Assembly (NCBI GenBank): GCA_013399855.1
Contig: VXAY01000767.1
Location: 180,110 to 244,109, forward strand
Direction of reading: 5' to 3'
Length of the DNA: 64,000 bases
DNA from: Oxyruncus cristatus
Taxonomy: Eukaryota > Chordata > Aves > Passeriformes > Cotingidae
Both the position numbers and the translations under genes were made by a program. The notes beneath the pieces were generated by a model, which was not told the origin of the DNA, did not search any database, and saw nothing but the letters and a program-made list of their open reading frames with translations. Positions 1-13,612 of this stretch are shown piece by piece. How positions within the stretch are numbered: the first letter of the stretch is position 1; the number at the start of each line of letters is the position of its first letter.

Positions 1-3000
1 TATTTATGTGAAGTGATAAACGAAATGTAGTATCTTTTTGGCCAGCTTATGTTGCACAGAATTAATGTTCTGAGTCTCAGCTTAAAGGACTGGAATTTAC
101 ATCTTAATTGTAAGAAATATTTGCACTTTGTAGTAATTTCTAAGTCTTTTTCCTTGAAAAATATTGATAATGATCTGTCAACACAATTTTTTTTTTCTTT
201 TAATTGGGCTTTGGATTTGTGCAATACAACATAAGAGAGAGATAAGAATTAACAGTTTTAAATAGGGAAAACCAGAACCATTTAGTAAGAAGATTTTGTT
301 AAAAGGAAGCTGGTAGCTGAATAATAGGCTATCACAACCAAGACACTATTATAACTCTTTTTTAGAAGAGAATATATGGGAGAAATTATCAATAGCTGCA
401 AAACAGGATTTTGCAATTATTCCCACTGACTTTTATGATAGAGAGGTTGATTCTTAGCATTTCGTTTTCAAACACTTTACAAATATCAACTGAGCTTCAC
501 AACATCCTGCTGGAGTATCTGCAAGTTAATAGCTCGCGTGTTAAATCCCTGACATTCCCGATCTCGTCTTGGATTTGGAAATCAGACTTTCCCCTTCACA
601 GCTTGTCTCTTCCTGAGAAGCACAGAGCCATTACCCTTCTACAAACTTTGCCTCACCTGTGCCGTTCCTTCGGTTTGATTTGCAGTTAATCTTTCCGCTC
701 CGTTTCTCGTGCTCATCGTACCGGAGGCAATCGAGAAAGGTCTGTACAATTCTGGAGCCTGACAGTTGTAATGCAAACACAACAAACTGTCACTCCTTAA
801 TAGCACCGGGTCTATTACTGCTATTGCTGCAGAGCCTGTTCATAAAGCGAGCTGATATTCTTTATATACTCATAGTTAATACTGAGATATATGTGCTGTC
901 AGTTGAAACACGGCTAATATTTTTAGTGCTTCTCAGGTTTTTATCATGCCACAACAGCCTACAAGCCGAGACATACAGATCCCTGAACAAAGACAGCCGT
1001 CTGAGACATCAAATACACATTTGCCTTTTGGTATAGCAGAGAAATATCTGATTCCAAGCCATTCAGGCTGAAGGGAATTGTATTCACTTTAACACCTCAA
1101 GACATTTGTAAAATCAGTTGAAAAACTGCTGCAGGCTATTCAAGAAGTTTGATGACAGGCAAAGTCCTAGAGATGGCTCTAAACTGCAGTTAGACAAAGA
1201 GACCAGGGGCACTGCTGGTCCCATTTCTCCTTTCATGCTGCAGAGCAGAAGGACAGAAATAGGAATAAGACAGACTGGAAGAGGCAGAAGAACTGTATTC
1301 CTGGTCTTTGCAGAGGGTAGGAAAACACCTTGGATAGGAATTGGAGGAGGATGTGGGGCTAGGACTTTGGAAACCAGAGAGGGGGATGCAAGAGGTGAAT
1401 CAAAGCACTGTAGGAGGTTTGGAGGGATTGAAGGCAGAAGTCAGCAAGAACTGCTGCTGTTGAATTCTCAAAATAAGGCAAGAATGCTGAAGCCTCCTGG
1501 AAAGGGGAAAATTTGACGTTTAGCTACTGGAAACAGTGCAAAGATCAGGGAAGTAGCGAGTCAGAAAGTGAAAAGGTCCTTATTCACCAGGGACAAAGAG
1601 AAAAAAAGAGTTGTTTCATAAGCATAAGTGATATTAAAAAGTGTAATAATATCTTTTGTCTTCCTTCATCACACCCCCAAAAAACAGGTTGCTGGAATCT
1701 TCCCTGAAAAACATGCCTTTCCCTTTCCTGTGCTAATCCAGGCTTTCCTTCCAGACCTGACTCTGCTGCCACCCTTCCCTCCAGTTTTCCTTTCCCCATC
1801 CTTGTTCTCCAGCTCCCTGCCTGCCTCCCTGCAGTGCTCCCCAAACTCCTCCTTGTCCCCCTGTGTTCACCCCTTTGTGGGGCACCCTAACAGTGCTGCC
1901 CCAAGGTTCAGTGGCAGGGAGAAAAGTTTTTCACGGTTTCCCTGTAATGAGGCAGGAAATAAGTTTCTCACATGCCAAACTCTTGTTTTGCACAAATCTT
2001 GCTGGACTTTAATATCTTTAAGACTCCCAGCCCTCAGTTAGATTGAAGTAGTCCGACAACTTTGAGGATTATAAACTGTCTGTTCATGTGGAAAAACACA
2101 CTTGAAAAATGTAGCTGTGTTTTTAAGAGAAATGCTCTTTTTTTTTTAACATTATTCCTAAATTCTTCATTATTGTGAGCGCCTAACTGCACACACATTG
2201 TGTTCCTTTCAGGTTGAATTCCCACTCTAAATTATACATGACCAAAAATGAATGTCCAATGGCTTTGCCATGAAGAGATTATCATGTCAAGTCCCAGCAT
2301 TTCCCTTGCATATTTTTCTCTCTGCCTTCTGATTTTGGAGCTCATGAGACACACAACATTTGCTGTGTTATTAGAGAGGAGAAGAGCATCTCTGCGGCAC
2401 TCAAGGACGGGAGGTTGATCTGAACACGTGGATGCAGACAAAGCTGACTTTACATCCGACAGACATTGGTACAAGATACATGGCATAACCTCATACATAC
2501 ACCTATGTCTATTTATATGTGTATATGAATATGTGTGAGCTCAGTCCCCACGTAAAAGCCTGCCCAGAGGAACAGCACAACCAGGGCAGATAAGCAAATT
2601 AAAGTCTGCGCAGACATTCTGCCTATTGACAGATTATTTTTAACCCAGCCCTTGTATTCCCAGAGTGCTGTTTAGTTTCATGGATACTTGCTGCACCTGC
2701 TAAGGGGCACAGAGGAGCTGGATGCCAGTTGTTTTGCTGCTCCTCCTTTTAAGCTCCTCACATAATTATCCATGTGGCTCCCGCATCCTTTATCAGTGCT
2801 GCTGCTCCTGCTTTCTCCTACGTGTCAGTGCCACCTGGTCCCGTGGCAGGGTGATAGACAGTAACATCCTGCCTAGGAGGAAAGGCAGAAGAGAGAAGGT
2901 GAATATGAAAAAAGTATGGAAAAAAGGCACCGACAAAGATAGCCACACATATATTTACAGCCTTGTGGAGCTTATTTGTATTGTGGCCCAAAAGGATAAT

Positions 3001-6000
3001 ATACCCACTGCCTCTCCTCCAGTGCTACTTTCTTCTCATGCGGTTTCTTCCACGTCTTTCAAACCTGCTAAGAAGGACAGGAACAAGGTCACTTTTCTCT
3101 CAGCCAGGAGAAAAGCTGATGCACAGAGCTCCTGGCTGTCTCCCTTGCCTGTGGACAGAGCACTCCAAATCTGCAATGCCTGCACTTTCCCCAGGGATGG
3201 GAAACTTAACAACTGCCCTGTATTTGCAATCCGTAGTACAGGGTTTTAGCGAGATCCACTGAATGTGGCAATTCCAGAGCCCTGAATTGTACAACGGAGT
3301 CTCGAATCTACCTCCTGATCTACGTGTAAATGGAATTACATACTGAATTATTGCTGCCTACCTGTTCCCTACCAGAATTACAACAAAAAAAAAAAATGCT
3401 GAAGCGCTGCTGCTTTATCTCAGAAAGCATTTTAAACCCTATTACTTTTAGTAGTCATTCTCATTCAGCTCTTACAGAAAATGGATGGGCCTGGGGTTCC
3501 CTCCTGAATGTATTATTCCCTTAGGTGTAGCTGTTGATACTGTACTTGTTTGTATGAAAATAAAATAACCTCCAGCACCCAGATCGATTCTAAATTGTAA
3601 ATATGCAGAAGAAAAATATTGAATTCTGAGCAACTGTTGTACAAAAAACATGTAAAGCTCGTGCTAATGATATCCTTGGGAGCCATCTGATCAAAAAGAG
3701 TGGTAATGGCTTCAGCCCAAGTTTAGGTTGTTTCTTTAGTTTTGAGGAGCATTGTCATTAGTGCTCACATAGGACCAAAGCTCACACAGGGCATAGAGCA
3801 GGAAACTGGAGACTTACAGTGACATTACTATTCTGTGAAGTTTTTAGGGTCTTTGTTTTCCAAGTGCCCTGGACGTTCTGCTATTACATTACCAAAAAAC
3901 ACCACCCAACTACTGAAAGTCATATTGGTGTTAAATGTGGGGAAAAGGATTTTTGCTTTAACTGAAGACGACACAGGTAGCATTTGCTGTAGTTGAACAA
4001 CTTGGAATAAGTAATGGAAGAGGCTTTTTTCTCAACCCTTTGGTCCTGCTGTTCTATTTTCTTCTACTTCCTTCTATTGCTACACAACATACTTTGTTTA
4101 TTAAAAATCAAGTGACATAGCTGTTATGTTCCTACTAATTTCAACCCACAACTATTTATGTATTTACGCTTATGTCCCTTTTGGCTTGTATTCAGTCTTT
4201 CTAAGAACAAGCTTAATTATTCCTATAAGGAAATAAACATAAAAAAACATTTACAGATACAAGCCCCATACCTATGGTAATCCTTGTCATTCAGTTTTAA
4301 TCCTTAACACCATGAATTTCCCCCAGCACAGTCTGTAGTGATACTGCTGTGAATTAAGTCTGTATTACTCACCAAATTGTTAGCTAAAATAGTGTTAGAT
4401 TAGGCCCACTGGGCTCTACATAGTATGAATGTGTGGTAGAATTCAAGAAACCAAAGTTAGGATGATCTTGGCTGGTTGATAAGTTATTTTAAGGAATGGT
4501 AGCAACACAGTTCAGGATAGCATGATTCTTAGAATACAAATTTCAGCTTGCTGATGACTCTTTCAAATCACCAATAGACTACTGCGCTTTCTCTCTCTTT
4601 AATACTGAAAGAATTAAAAAAACCTCATATGTTAAGGTTTATAAGCCACAGGGCTCTTGTTAGAAAACATGCTGCCATGCAATGGTGGTAGCACAGCCCT
4701 GTGCAAAAAGAGCTTTGTTTCCAAGTCAGGCTGTAAACTTGCTCAGAGACCAGGAGGAGTAGCAACCATTTGTCATCTGTGTGTCATTCTGTTGTCTCCC
4801 CCATCCTTTGAATTCAGCCTAAATTCTTCTTGTGTGTATGTTGTAGGGGCACAGTAGGGAATTTCAAGCCATAACTTGGCCTACTAGTGTAAATTATGTG
4901 GTGCAGAATAACCATTTTCACATATAAATTGTGACAACTGCAGTTCCTTTAATGAATATGAGAACTATAATAGAAAAAGAAGAGAAAGACACATTCATCA
5001 ATAAAACTAGAGAAGCCTTCCATATTTGTGATTCTCTGCACAAATGATTCAGTGATTTTACAATTTTTTTTTTTTAGATAGTTCAATTTCCTTATGAGTA
5101 AAAGCATTTTATAAGTTAAGTAAATTGAGAAAATTTCAGAAGAGTTTTAGTAACATGTTCACATATTGCAAGTATCCATTTTTTGCTGAATGAAGGATTA
5201 CTCTCTTTTTTTTTTTGTTTTTTGTTTTTTTTTTTAAGCTGGTATGGTTGGCTTCTTTTCATCTAGCTACATCTGTTACTTTTTATAAATAAGCCTTTTC
5301 TCCCCCTAAGGATCAAGCAGAACTTCTTCCAAGCCTTCTATTCTCAAGTGTAACTTCAGAAGTGCAGAAATAATAGCTTTAATACTTGGCCTTTATTGGC
5401 TAATTCAATAGCTTTATGTACTGTAACCGAGAAAGGTAAATGTAAGGGGGATTATAAGACAATGGAAGAAACTTTTTCTTCTCATTCTGACCCCAAAAGA
5501 ACTTCTCTGCAAAGGTCCATCTGGCCAAGGATGTGGTCTCTGCCAGGAACCAGGCGCCAGTGCTTGGAAAAAATATTAGAAATAGGGCTGGACTGGAGAT
5601 CAGGAGCATGTGCCCTTTGTTTTTGGGGAGATTAGCATCTCCCACAGTGTTGCACCTGGATCTCCCTTTTCTGCCCAATTTCTATGAACTTGGTTCATCC
5701 ATTTTGAAAGATTTCATGCTTTTTCCTTCAAAACAGTATGGCCATGGTCTTGTCTTTTAGCTCCTACTAATACAATCCATGATTACAACCAGAACAGGCG
5801 CAGAAGGGATCCACACTAAAAGTCGTATTTCACAGCTGGAGGATCTAAAACCTCCATCAGACTTTGGGTTTCATGACATGAGACCGTTCAACCTGATAGA
5901 TGGAGTTTGATGAGTGAGATCAAGCCTCATGCTCTGCACTGGTGTCATCCCTGAGGTCAGGGAGGATTTATGGAAGGTCCCAGAGGAGCTGGCAGGAGCT

Positions 6001-9000
6001 CACTCTCAGCCAGAGGGAAAATCCTCCTCCTCCATTCGCATTGTCCTTACTTGGTGTTCCCTGTGAAGGAGCGGATTTTAGCAGCCCTTAGAAGGGTTCC
6101 ACAGCTTGCTGCCTAATTCAGGGGCTGACACAGGGTAGGTTTGACTCTTTTCAATAAGGGAAACAGTTGCTTTTACAAACAGCCCATGTATTTAGTCATA
6201 TTCTTTGAGATCTTTAGCAGTAAGTCTACAATTAGCTATAGTTTATCATATAGAAAAATATAGTTTATTTATTTTAATTGTCTGCTTACTAATTCCTCCT
6301 GAAGGCTGTAAATTTGAGCTTATTTAGTGTCACACCTGTGAAGTGTATAATAGAGAACAGTACAAGTTTCCTGGGGTTACACCGTAAAAAACCCTTTGGG
6401 AATGACTGGCAGTTATTATCAGTGACCTGAATTCTATTAGGATTTCAAACATAAAAGTGAAATCTAACAAAGCAGTGATGTACCATTAAATGCCAATGTA
6501 TCCACATTTGTTCCTTTCTTCAGCAAGCACATTTGCTGATTGCTGTTTATGACATCTCAGTAATGTAAAAGGTTTACGGTGAGGTCAGCGAAAATCATCC
6601 ATCAAATTCAAGTCTTATTAACACAACGTTCTGAGAGATCCAAGTTTTATTATTGGTTGTCAAAGCCACTTTTCTCTGTCTTCAGATAAAGCAGTTTATT
6701 GAATTAAATGGTCTAAGTCAGTCTTGAAAACATCTCTTTGCTCTGCAGTGCTGTAGTACTTATATTTTCTTTCTTTATATTTCAAAATGCACAGAAAATA
6801 TCTTTTCAAATAGGACGACAAATCGAAGAGCAAAATATTCTGAGGGAAATTCAGTCAAAAATTCAGTCTCCCACTCACCCTGAAACTTTGGTTTGCCTCT
6901 TTTTTCCTTTTTTTTTTTCCTCAACTGCTGTTAGATTTGTCACACACTGGTGTAATATCATCCCAGATTTCCAGTATGCTGGTGAGTGGCCTCATGCACA
7001 GCACTAGTGGGAGGGAGTCCTGCTACTGCTCTGAACCCAAGAGTTCGTTTTCTCTTCTGGTCTCTGTTATTTCACTTCCCTTCAGAATGGTGTGAGATGA
7101 TGCTGATATCAAATGAACATGAGCTATTGAAAGAATAAATGTTTTATTTTTACCCAATAGAAATCTGTGCAATCAAAGCTGTGAAAGTGGCTGCAAAATG
7201 AGAGTGATTGTGACAATTATAGCGGTACAGATGTGGCCCTCTTCACTGAATTCTTCTGTGCATAAGAAGCCTCATATCAATAAGGAAAAATTTAATTCTA
7301 CCACCTGTGAATGCATTCTAAGGACAAATTCACGGATTGGGAGTTTTTTTCCACATTGCATCGCGTGCAAAGTTAGATAAAAAAAAATCACGTGGGGATG
7401 AACTTTGGAGGGCTAATTCACAAAATGATTTGGTTTTTGATAGGTCAGTCCAAAGAGCATCCATCATTCACTGCTGGTGAAAACTGGGCTTTACATTCTC
7501 TTGTGAATTATGTGGTGGAAGGAAACTGTAAGCTGATGTTGTACATTAAAAAAGATCTTTGTGGCTTTTAATTTATGATAATATGTATCTTGATCTAAAA
7601 AATTTCAAATAACTACCTCTCCTAAGTAAACCACAACTTTGATCATTTTAGGTTCAGAAAAGTCTGGCTTTTTGAGGTTGTCTTTCATATTCCCAGTGAC
7701 TTCAAAAAGTGTCTTTATTAGAAGTTGTAGGCCTTGTGCTTTGAAACTCCAGATGTGTACTACACAACAGAACTGGCTATATATTAGTGTTTGCATCCTT
7801 TGCTAGTAGGAGCTTGATGGAATTTCAGAGTGCCAAAATAAAAATGGAGAATTAATATGCATAGAAGTTGTAAATTTAATTAGCTGCTGTTATCAATTAG
7901 GCACACTCAGTAGAACTCCAGTAGGAGTTTTGATTTAATATATCTGCCAAAGAGTTGGACAAAATGCAAAATGAATATTCAATTAAAAATTGAAATTGAT
8001 AAAATATTCACTTTTTTTTTTTTTTTTCATTCAGTAATCTACTGGAACCAGTACAGAGGTAAATATTTATTCACTCAAAATGATAGTGACCATTTTTGAG
8101 CAAATAGGGTAAGATCCTGCAGTTCTCCACTAATTACTATTAAGCATAAAGCTTAATTTCTGGGTCTTGATTTAAAGGTAGAGAATTTTTTACTGGAATA
8201 TTATGGGCACAGTGCTGCTGAACCTTCTATTTCTCATTTTTAAAGCACACTTTTAACAATTACTATGATCAACTCATGGACATACTTATCAATTAATCTA
8301 AGAAATTAAAGATGAAATATTTATATTATATCTTCTAGTCATCCTTGTTTTAGTTCAGGATTGCTCCCGGGAGTATAATTTTGATGAGCCTTCCACCATT
8401 TCCATTTGAAAATGAAATAACCATTAATGGTATGTTAAAAAAATTCCTTTGAATGGTAAAGATACGGGCAGAAATTTCAGCAGGTGGAAAAGGGAACTTG
8501 CTGAAGTGGTTCCACTTTCCACTACTTCTTATGGACCAAATAAAAACCAAGATGACACAGGAATCTCTACAATCTTTAGCAAAGTTTGGGGATTTTCTCA
8601 AGTATAATACAGGACCTTTCTAGAGAATGTCCTCAGACAGTTCTCTTCCAGTACAATGAATTGAAGCCAAAATGCTTTATATTTGCTCATTTGTCCCAAA
8701 TTTAGACAGTCTCGTTCCTCAAAAGTAACAAGAATCCTTTATTGTAATGATTTCTTTTTATGTCACAATGGGATTTTGTGAATGGGAGGAAAGAAGAGGG
8801 AAAATGTGCACCTTGTGTCCTTTCCTGGTAGGGTTTCCCCTGGTTGTGCTTCTTCCTGTTTTACTCATTCATCTTCAGGCCCAACCATTCGGAGCTTTGG
8901 CCAAGCTTCTCAGTTTCCAGGGTGCAAACACCAAACTAGAAAGGAACTTCTAATTTAAGTAACATTAAAAAAAAAAAAAAAAAGGATAAGAAATTGTGTT

Positions 9001-9928
9001 TTCTCACAGGATATAAGGTACGAATTCAGGTGCTCTCAGAAATTCAGGCAAGCGGAAGGGCAACTTTAAAGTATAGCACATATTTATGTAATATTGTCAA
9101 GCATGATCAAAAAACTAGCTGAAAGTCATTTTCTTTATCATTAAGCTGCTAGAATATATTTCATTAACATCACCTCTGTTAATTAACACTTTATACTTCC
9201 ATTTTTGGTACATCCAATATGCATCATTAGAGAGTACCAACTTAAAAAGAGAGTTTCTTCTAAAATCCAAGTCTGTAAAAGAGGATTAAGTTTACCTGTT
9301 AAATCTGCTCCCTACCTACCTTCAATACAGTCAAGAAAAAAAAATACCTGCTGCTTTTTTTAATAGAAGTGCATCTCTACTATTTTTTAGGCATGAGTCA
9401 GTAGGAGAAATGGAGTTATTTCTGCATCCCAAAGAAAATGGATAAATTACAGTTATAGAGAATTCTGCCCTGAGTTACTGGCAAAAGAAAAATAATTTGT
9501 ATAATAAACTTATATTTATGTTGAGTAGCCACAGGGTGATACTCATTACACTTTTAAAATATTTACTCTATAGAATTAATTTTTTTTTTCACAGTGTTCA
9601 TTGCTGAAGTAGAAACTGAAATTTAGAGAAGTGTAGATAATGAGATATAATATTCTTATACAGGAAAATGTATTTCGTGCTGGTGAGGTTCCTGTACTAA
9701 CCACCACAGTACCTGAGTCCTTAATGCAAGGCCCTTAAACTATGTGACCTGCATATTCACAGTTCATTAATTATTGAACCTCAACTCAAAGTACCATCTC
9801 ATAACAAAGGACAGTTGTCTTATTAGAAGGTAATTATTCTAGTGACACCAGCAGGGGAAATATTTTACCAGAAGGAAAAATACAAGCCGAATATTATATT
9901 GTAAAAAGAGTTCTAACATGACGTAGTA

Positions 9929-9985
9929 TAGAATCACGAAATCCCTAAGGCTGGAAAAGAACTCCAAGACTATCGAGTCCAAGAA
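9929..9985 (-). repeat. CR1 LINE 3'-end fragment
   Basis: The + strand reads like the reverse complement of a CR1 3' end: TAGAATCACGAAATCCCTAA, then GGCTGGAAAAGA, then CTCCAAGACTATCGAGTCC. It is short and diverged, typical of an old 5'-truncated copy, with the element in minus orientation. The right-hand limit is approximate because similarity fades after about 9985. Confidence 0.65.
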
Positions 9986-12863
9986 TATTTCTGTGTGGTT
10001 TTTAAGCTTAAACACCAATTTAACACAGAGCTTTACGATAAATATACCAAAATCAAATTTTAAGTAAAAAATAAAATTATTATTAATAGTATTTAGTGAT
10101 TTAGCTTTCTGGGTTTGGAATCCACTGACAAAGAGCAACCTGTAGAGGCAGCAGCTTTTCCTGGTAAAAGCTGGATCTCAGCACTCGTCTCAGCTTCCTG
10201 TGCTTGAGTTCCTTTCACAGTGAGCGAGCAAATAATGCTTGACCTGGCTTAACCTTGGCTTTTCTGTGTTAATTATTTAATTTGAACTAGTGGACTTTTA
10301 TTCTGTAAGCAAGAATTGAACTAACAACCAGTTCTTTTTTCCATATATATGGTGTGGTCCTTTTCACTCAGAACATGACTTTGAGCATGACCGTGCAGAC
10401 TCTCATGGTCTCATTCCTATGGACAAGTCAACAGCACTTCCCTATCCACTCTCTCCAGGACTGCTGATAGAACTAATATAGGCCCAGCTTTTCTGCACAA
10501 AACGCTTTGATTTAATGCTCTTAAATACTACAACCTAATTTCCCAATCCTTCAAATTGTAGAAACAGAATTAAATAATCTGGGAATACATTTCCTAGCTT
10601 TATTCGCCTTTAAATTTCCATAGTGTTTGAAAATTTGACTTGTAAGGAACTGTTTTGCTGCTTTCTTGAATCAAAACATACATTTTGAACATCTTAAATT
10701 ATAGATAACAGGGCTATCTGCTGCTTCTTTACAGGGCAGGTGTGTCTATTTGTTCCAGTATTTCACATGTCAAGCGTGAAATATGGATGTTCCTATTTAA
10801 AGAAATCTTACTCCTCACAGAAGAAATTTAGAACTAAAAAAGTTGTCATAAAACAGGGCCTGAGTCCAGGTTGGAACCAACTGCAACAGGAGCCAAATGA
10901 GGAAACAATGAAATCTGCAGAAAGATGTAACATTGGGATGCAATCCTTAGAACAGCAGCAAGGCAGGGAAAGACTTGGCATTCAGAATGCCTGAAATACA
11001 CAGGGAAAAAACAATAACAGCTTGGAATGAGGAGCATGATAGTTCTCATCAAGATGGGTGACAATCATTACAGAGACACAGAAAAGATCCCCTCTGCAGG
11101 AACGTGGTTTGAGTGTAATTTGCCTTATGGAGCCTGGGTGGCTTTGCAGGTGGGCCCAGCAACCGCCTGTCCCTGCCAAGGGTTTGCCTTTTGCACAGCC
11201 CCCAGAGGATCAAAGCTCTCATACATGGCATTGCCACTGTCCCAAACCTGAAAATCCTTAGAATGGAGAGTCCTGTGAGGATTCTTGGTGATGTTTTCGT
11301 GTTATCCAGAGGCACTGGGGCAAGTAACAGCACACTGTAGCGTACACAGATATTCCATGTATACATATACGCTGAGTCCTTTGCCAGCTGCATTTTGTCT
11401 GACTATTCAAGCTGCCCATTCTATCACCTGAATCTCTTTCCCTCCTAGTCCTAATCCACCTCTATGTCAACCTCTTACATCCATGAATTTTCCAAAAGTT
11501 TGTCCAGCTTCTTGTTTTTTTAGGATTTTAACAATATTCCAGCTGACACCATTTTCCCAGCCTTTCCCATTCCAGCCACAAAGGACATTCCAGCCACAGG
11601 GTGTTCTGTTAGACAACAAAAAGCACATTTTAATCTTAGTCTCAATCTCATAATATGATGTTGAAATCACATGCCATGACTCATGACAACGAGTGCAATG
11701 CAGAGCCTTCAAAGTCTCTGTAACAAGAAAAGCTCAGGAGCCAACACACTTCCTGACAGAGGGAAGCTGCTGGCTGTGAAATCGTACTTTTTATTCCTCT
11801 GATTTAGAAACTCAGTTGTACAGAGGTGTAAAAAAGCAGATTTATACCAACAATAAACACTGCTTTAACAATAAATTTGCATGGGAAGTGGCTGAAGACT
11901 CACCAAAACAGTAGTGTTCCCACTAGAACTCAAGCTGTGTGCTGGATCTTCCCAGAGATCTCTTCTCTTTCCATATTTCTATTTCTCTTTCAGGGCCACT
12001 ACTGTACCTTCAACAGTAATTACTATTCTGTGGCATTTGATAGCTCTTCTAATGTGATCTTGGAGTTCAATAAATGATGTTTAAGCCAGTGAAGGGCAAT
12101 CTGAAGGTACATGTGGAAGACCAAAGGGCGAGAAAGGGGGTGAGCACGTGAAGCAGGATACACGCACGGGTTGTTATATGTGGGGAGGGATTTTAATTTT
12201 TACAGTAAAGGGTTTTTGCACACACAGTCACAGGAAGGTACACAGAGGTGAAACAGCTCTGATGGGGTACGATGCTGTCACTCTCTACCAGCAGATGAGC
12301 GTTTGATTGTCCCCACAGAGATCAGTAAAAAATAAACAAAATATAATAATAGCCATCTAGTATTTTCTCTGCTACTTATGTACCTCCGCACTCCAAAGAG
12401 TTCAGAGTTCTCCTTCTGCAGAGCCTTACATGTTGACTGAATGACTTGGCCATTATTGGTCCTAGTCTGACTTTGCTAACTGAGCTGGACAAATATATTC
12501 GATTTGCTTAGAAGTTTTCTCTGATTTAGAAGCTTTTTTTACCAGATGCAGACATATTCTCCATCTATAAAGTATAGAACCTTTGAAACCTAGCTATCAG
12601 AACTTACATTATTTCTGCAGCTACTTTTGTTCTTCACTTTAGTTTTCTGTATAATATTTTCCTGACTTTCTTTGCTGCTCACAGAAAATTATACGTGTTG
12701 TTTGCAGCATGGTTCAGATGTAAGAGAGCAAAAATCATTAAAAATAAAAATATGGTTATATGAAGAGAGCTGCCTAAAGGTATTCAGTAGTCTTAAAGAT
12801 TTTTACCAGAGATGATAACGAATTTCTAAAATGAAATTTTTATCCTGAAACCTCATATTATGT

Positions 12864-12926
12864 GGGGGTTTTTGGTTTGGTTTGTTGGGGTTTTTTGTTT
12901 GGTTGGTTTTTGGAGGGGTTTGGGGG
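12864..12926 (+). other. G-rich tract with possible quadruplex potential
   Basis: The + strand has five runs of two to five G in a T background: a G5 run at 12864-12868, several GG pairs, a G4 run near 12887, and GGAGGGG followed by TTTGGGGG ending at 12926. Loops in the middle are long, so a two-layer quadruplex is more plausible than a stable three-layer one. It may simply be a decayed GGTTT-type simple repeat. It is intronic and lies on the coding strand of LRP1B, so it would also be present in the pre-mRNA. Confidence 0.45.
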
Positions 12927-13576
12927 TATTTTTTCCTCCTGTACTTAAGGAATAAGTTGTTACAAACAGTTTAGAGTTGACAAATAAATATTGTATCATA
13001 GCATGGAAAGGGTGAGGGATTTGTTTTTTTTTCTATAAGGATAAAATATGGATCATAGTAGTTCTGCTTCCAAAGTGTTAGATCTAAGTAACAGGTGTCT
13101 ACACCTTATCTGTGCCCAGGTACTGTAACTATCTTCATTTGCTTTTCTTTTTGTAGATATGAAAAGTGGTGTTTTCCACTCAGTCACTCCTTCTGTTTTA
13201 AATATCTCACTTTCTTTTCTTGTTCTTTCTTATGTGGATTTTGCTCATGCAACACTTTTGTGGAATTCATTACAACATTAATTGTTCTTTAGTTTAATTC
13301 AAATCCAAAGTAGATTAATTCAGTAATTATTATAGTTCTTATTTGCTTGACATGTTGACTTTTGACACTTTGCTTTGGTATGCAGAGAACACTGACTTGT
13401 AGATTTTTCAAGTGCAACATGTTCACTGTAAAAAAGTTTCATAAAAATGCATAATAGATTTTTTTTTCCCAAAACTCAGAAGACATGGTAATAAAACACT
13501 CATAGAAATTCAAAATAATGAGAGGACCTACAAATTATGTAGTAACTACAAAGCACTGAAGCTTAAGAAATGAACA

Positions 13577-13612
13577 AAAAATAAAACTAAGAAGAAAAAT
13601 AAAACTAAGAAA
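13577..13612. repeat. Short tandem duplication, 18-bp unit
   Basis: Two adjacent 18-bp A-rich units built around AATAAAACTAAGAA lie at 13577-13594 and 13595-13612 and differ at only the last base. This looks like a simple slippage duplication within intronic A-rich sequence. Confidence 0.6.

Noticed and set aside
1118..1516. 132-codon open frame rich in Gly and Arg
   Set aside because: Composition reflects purine-rich DNA (GGAGGA-type sequence); no domain or conserved motif is visible.
2722..3249. 175-codon open frame beginning with a leucine-rich stretch resembling a signal peptide
   Set aside because: The leucines come from a CTGCTCCTCC-type low-complexity run. The remainder has no family resemblance and a second overlapping frame is equally open.
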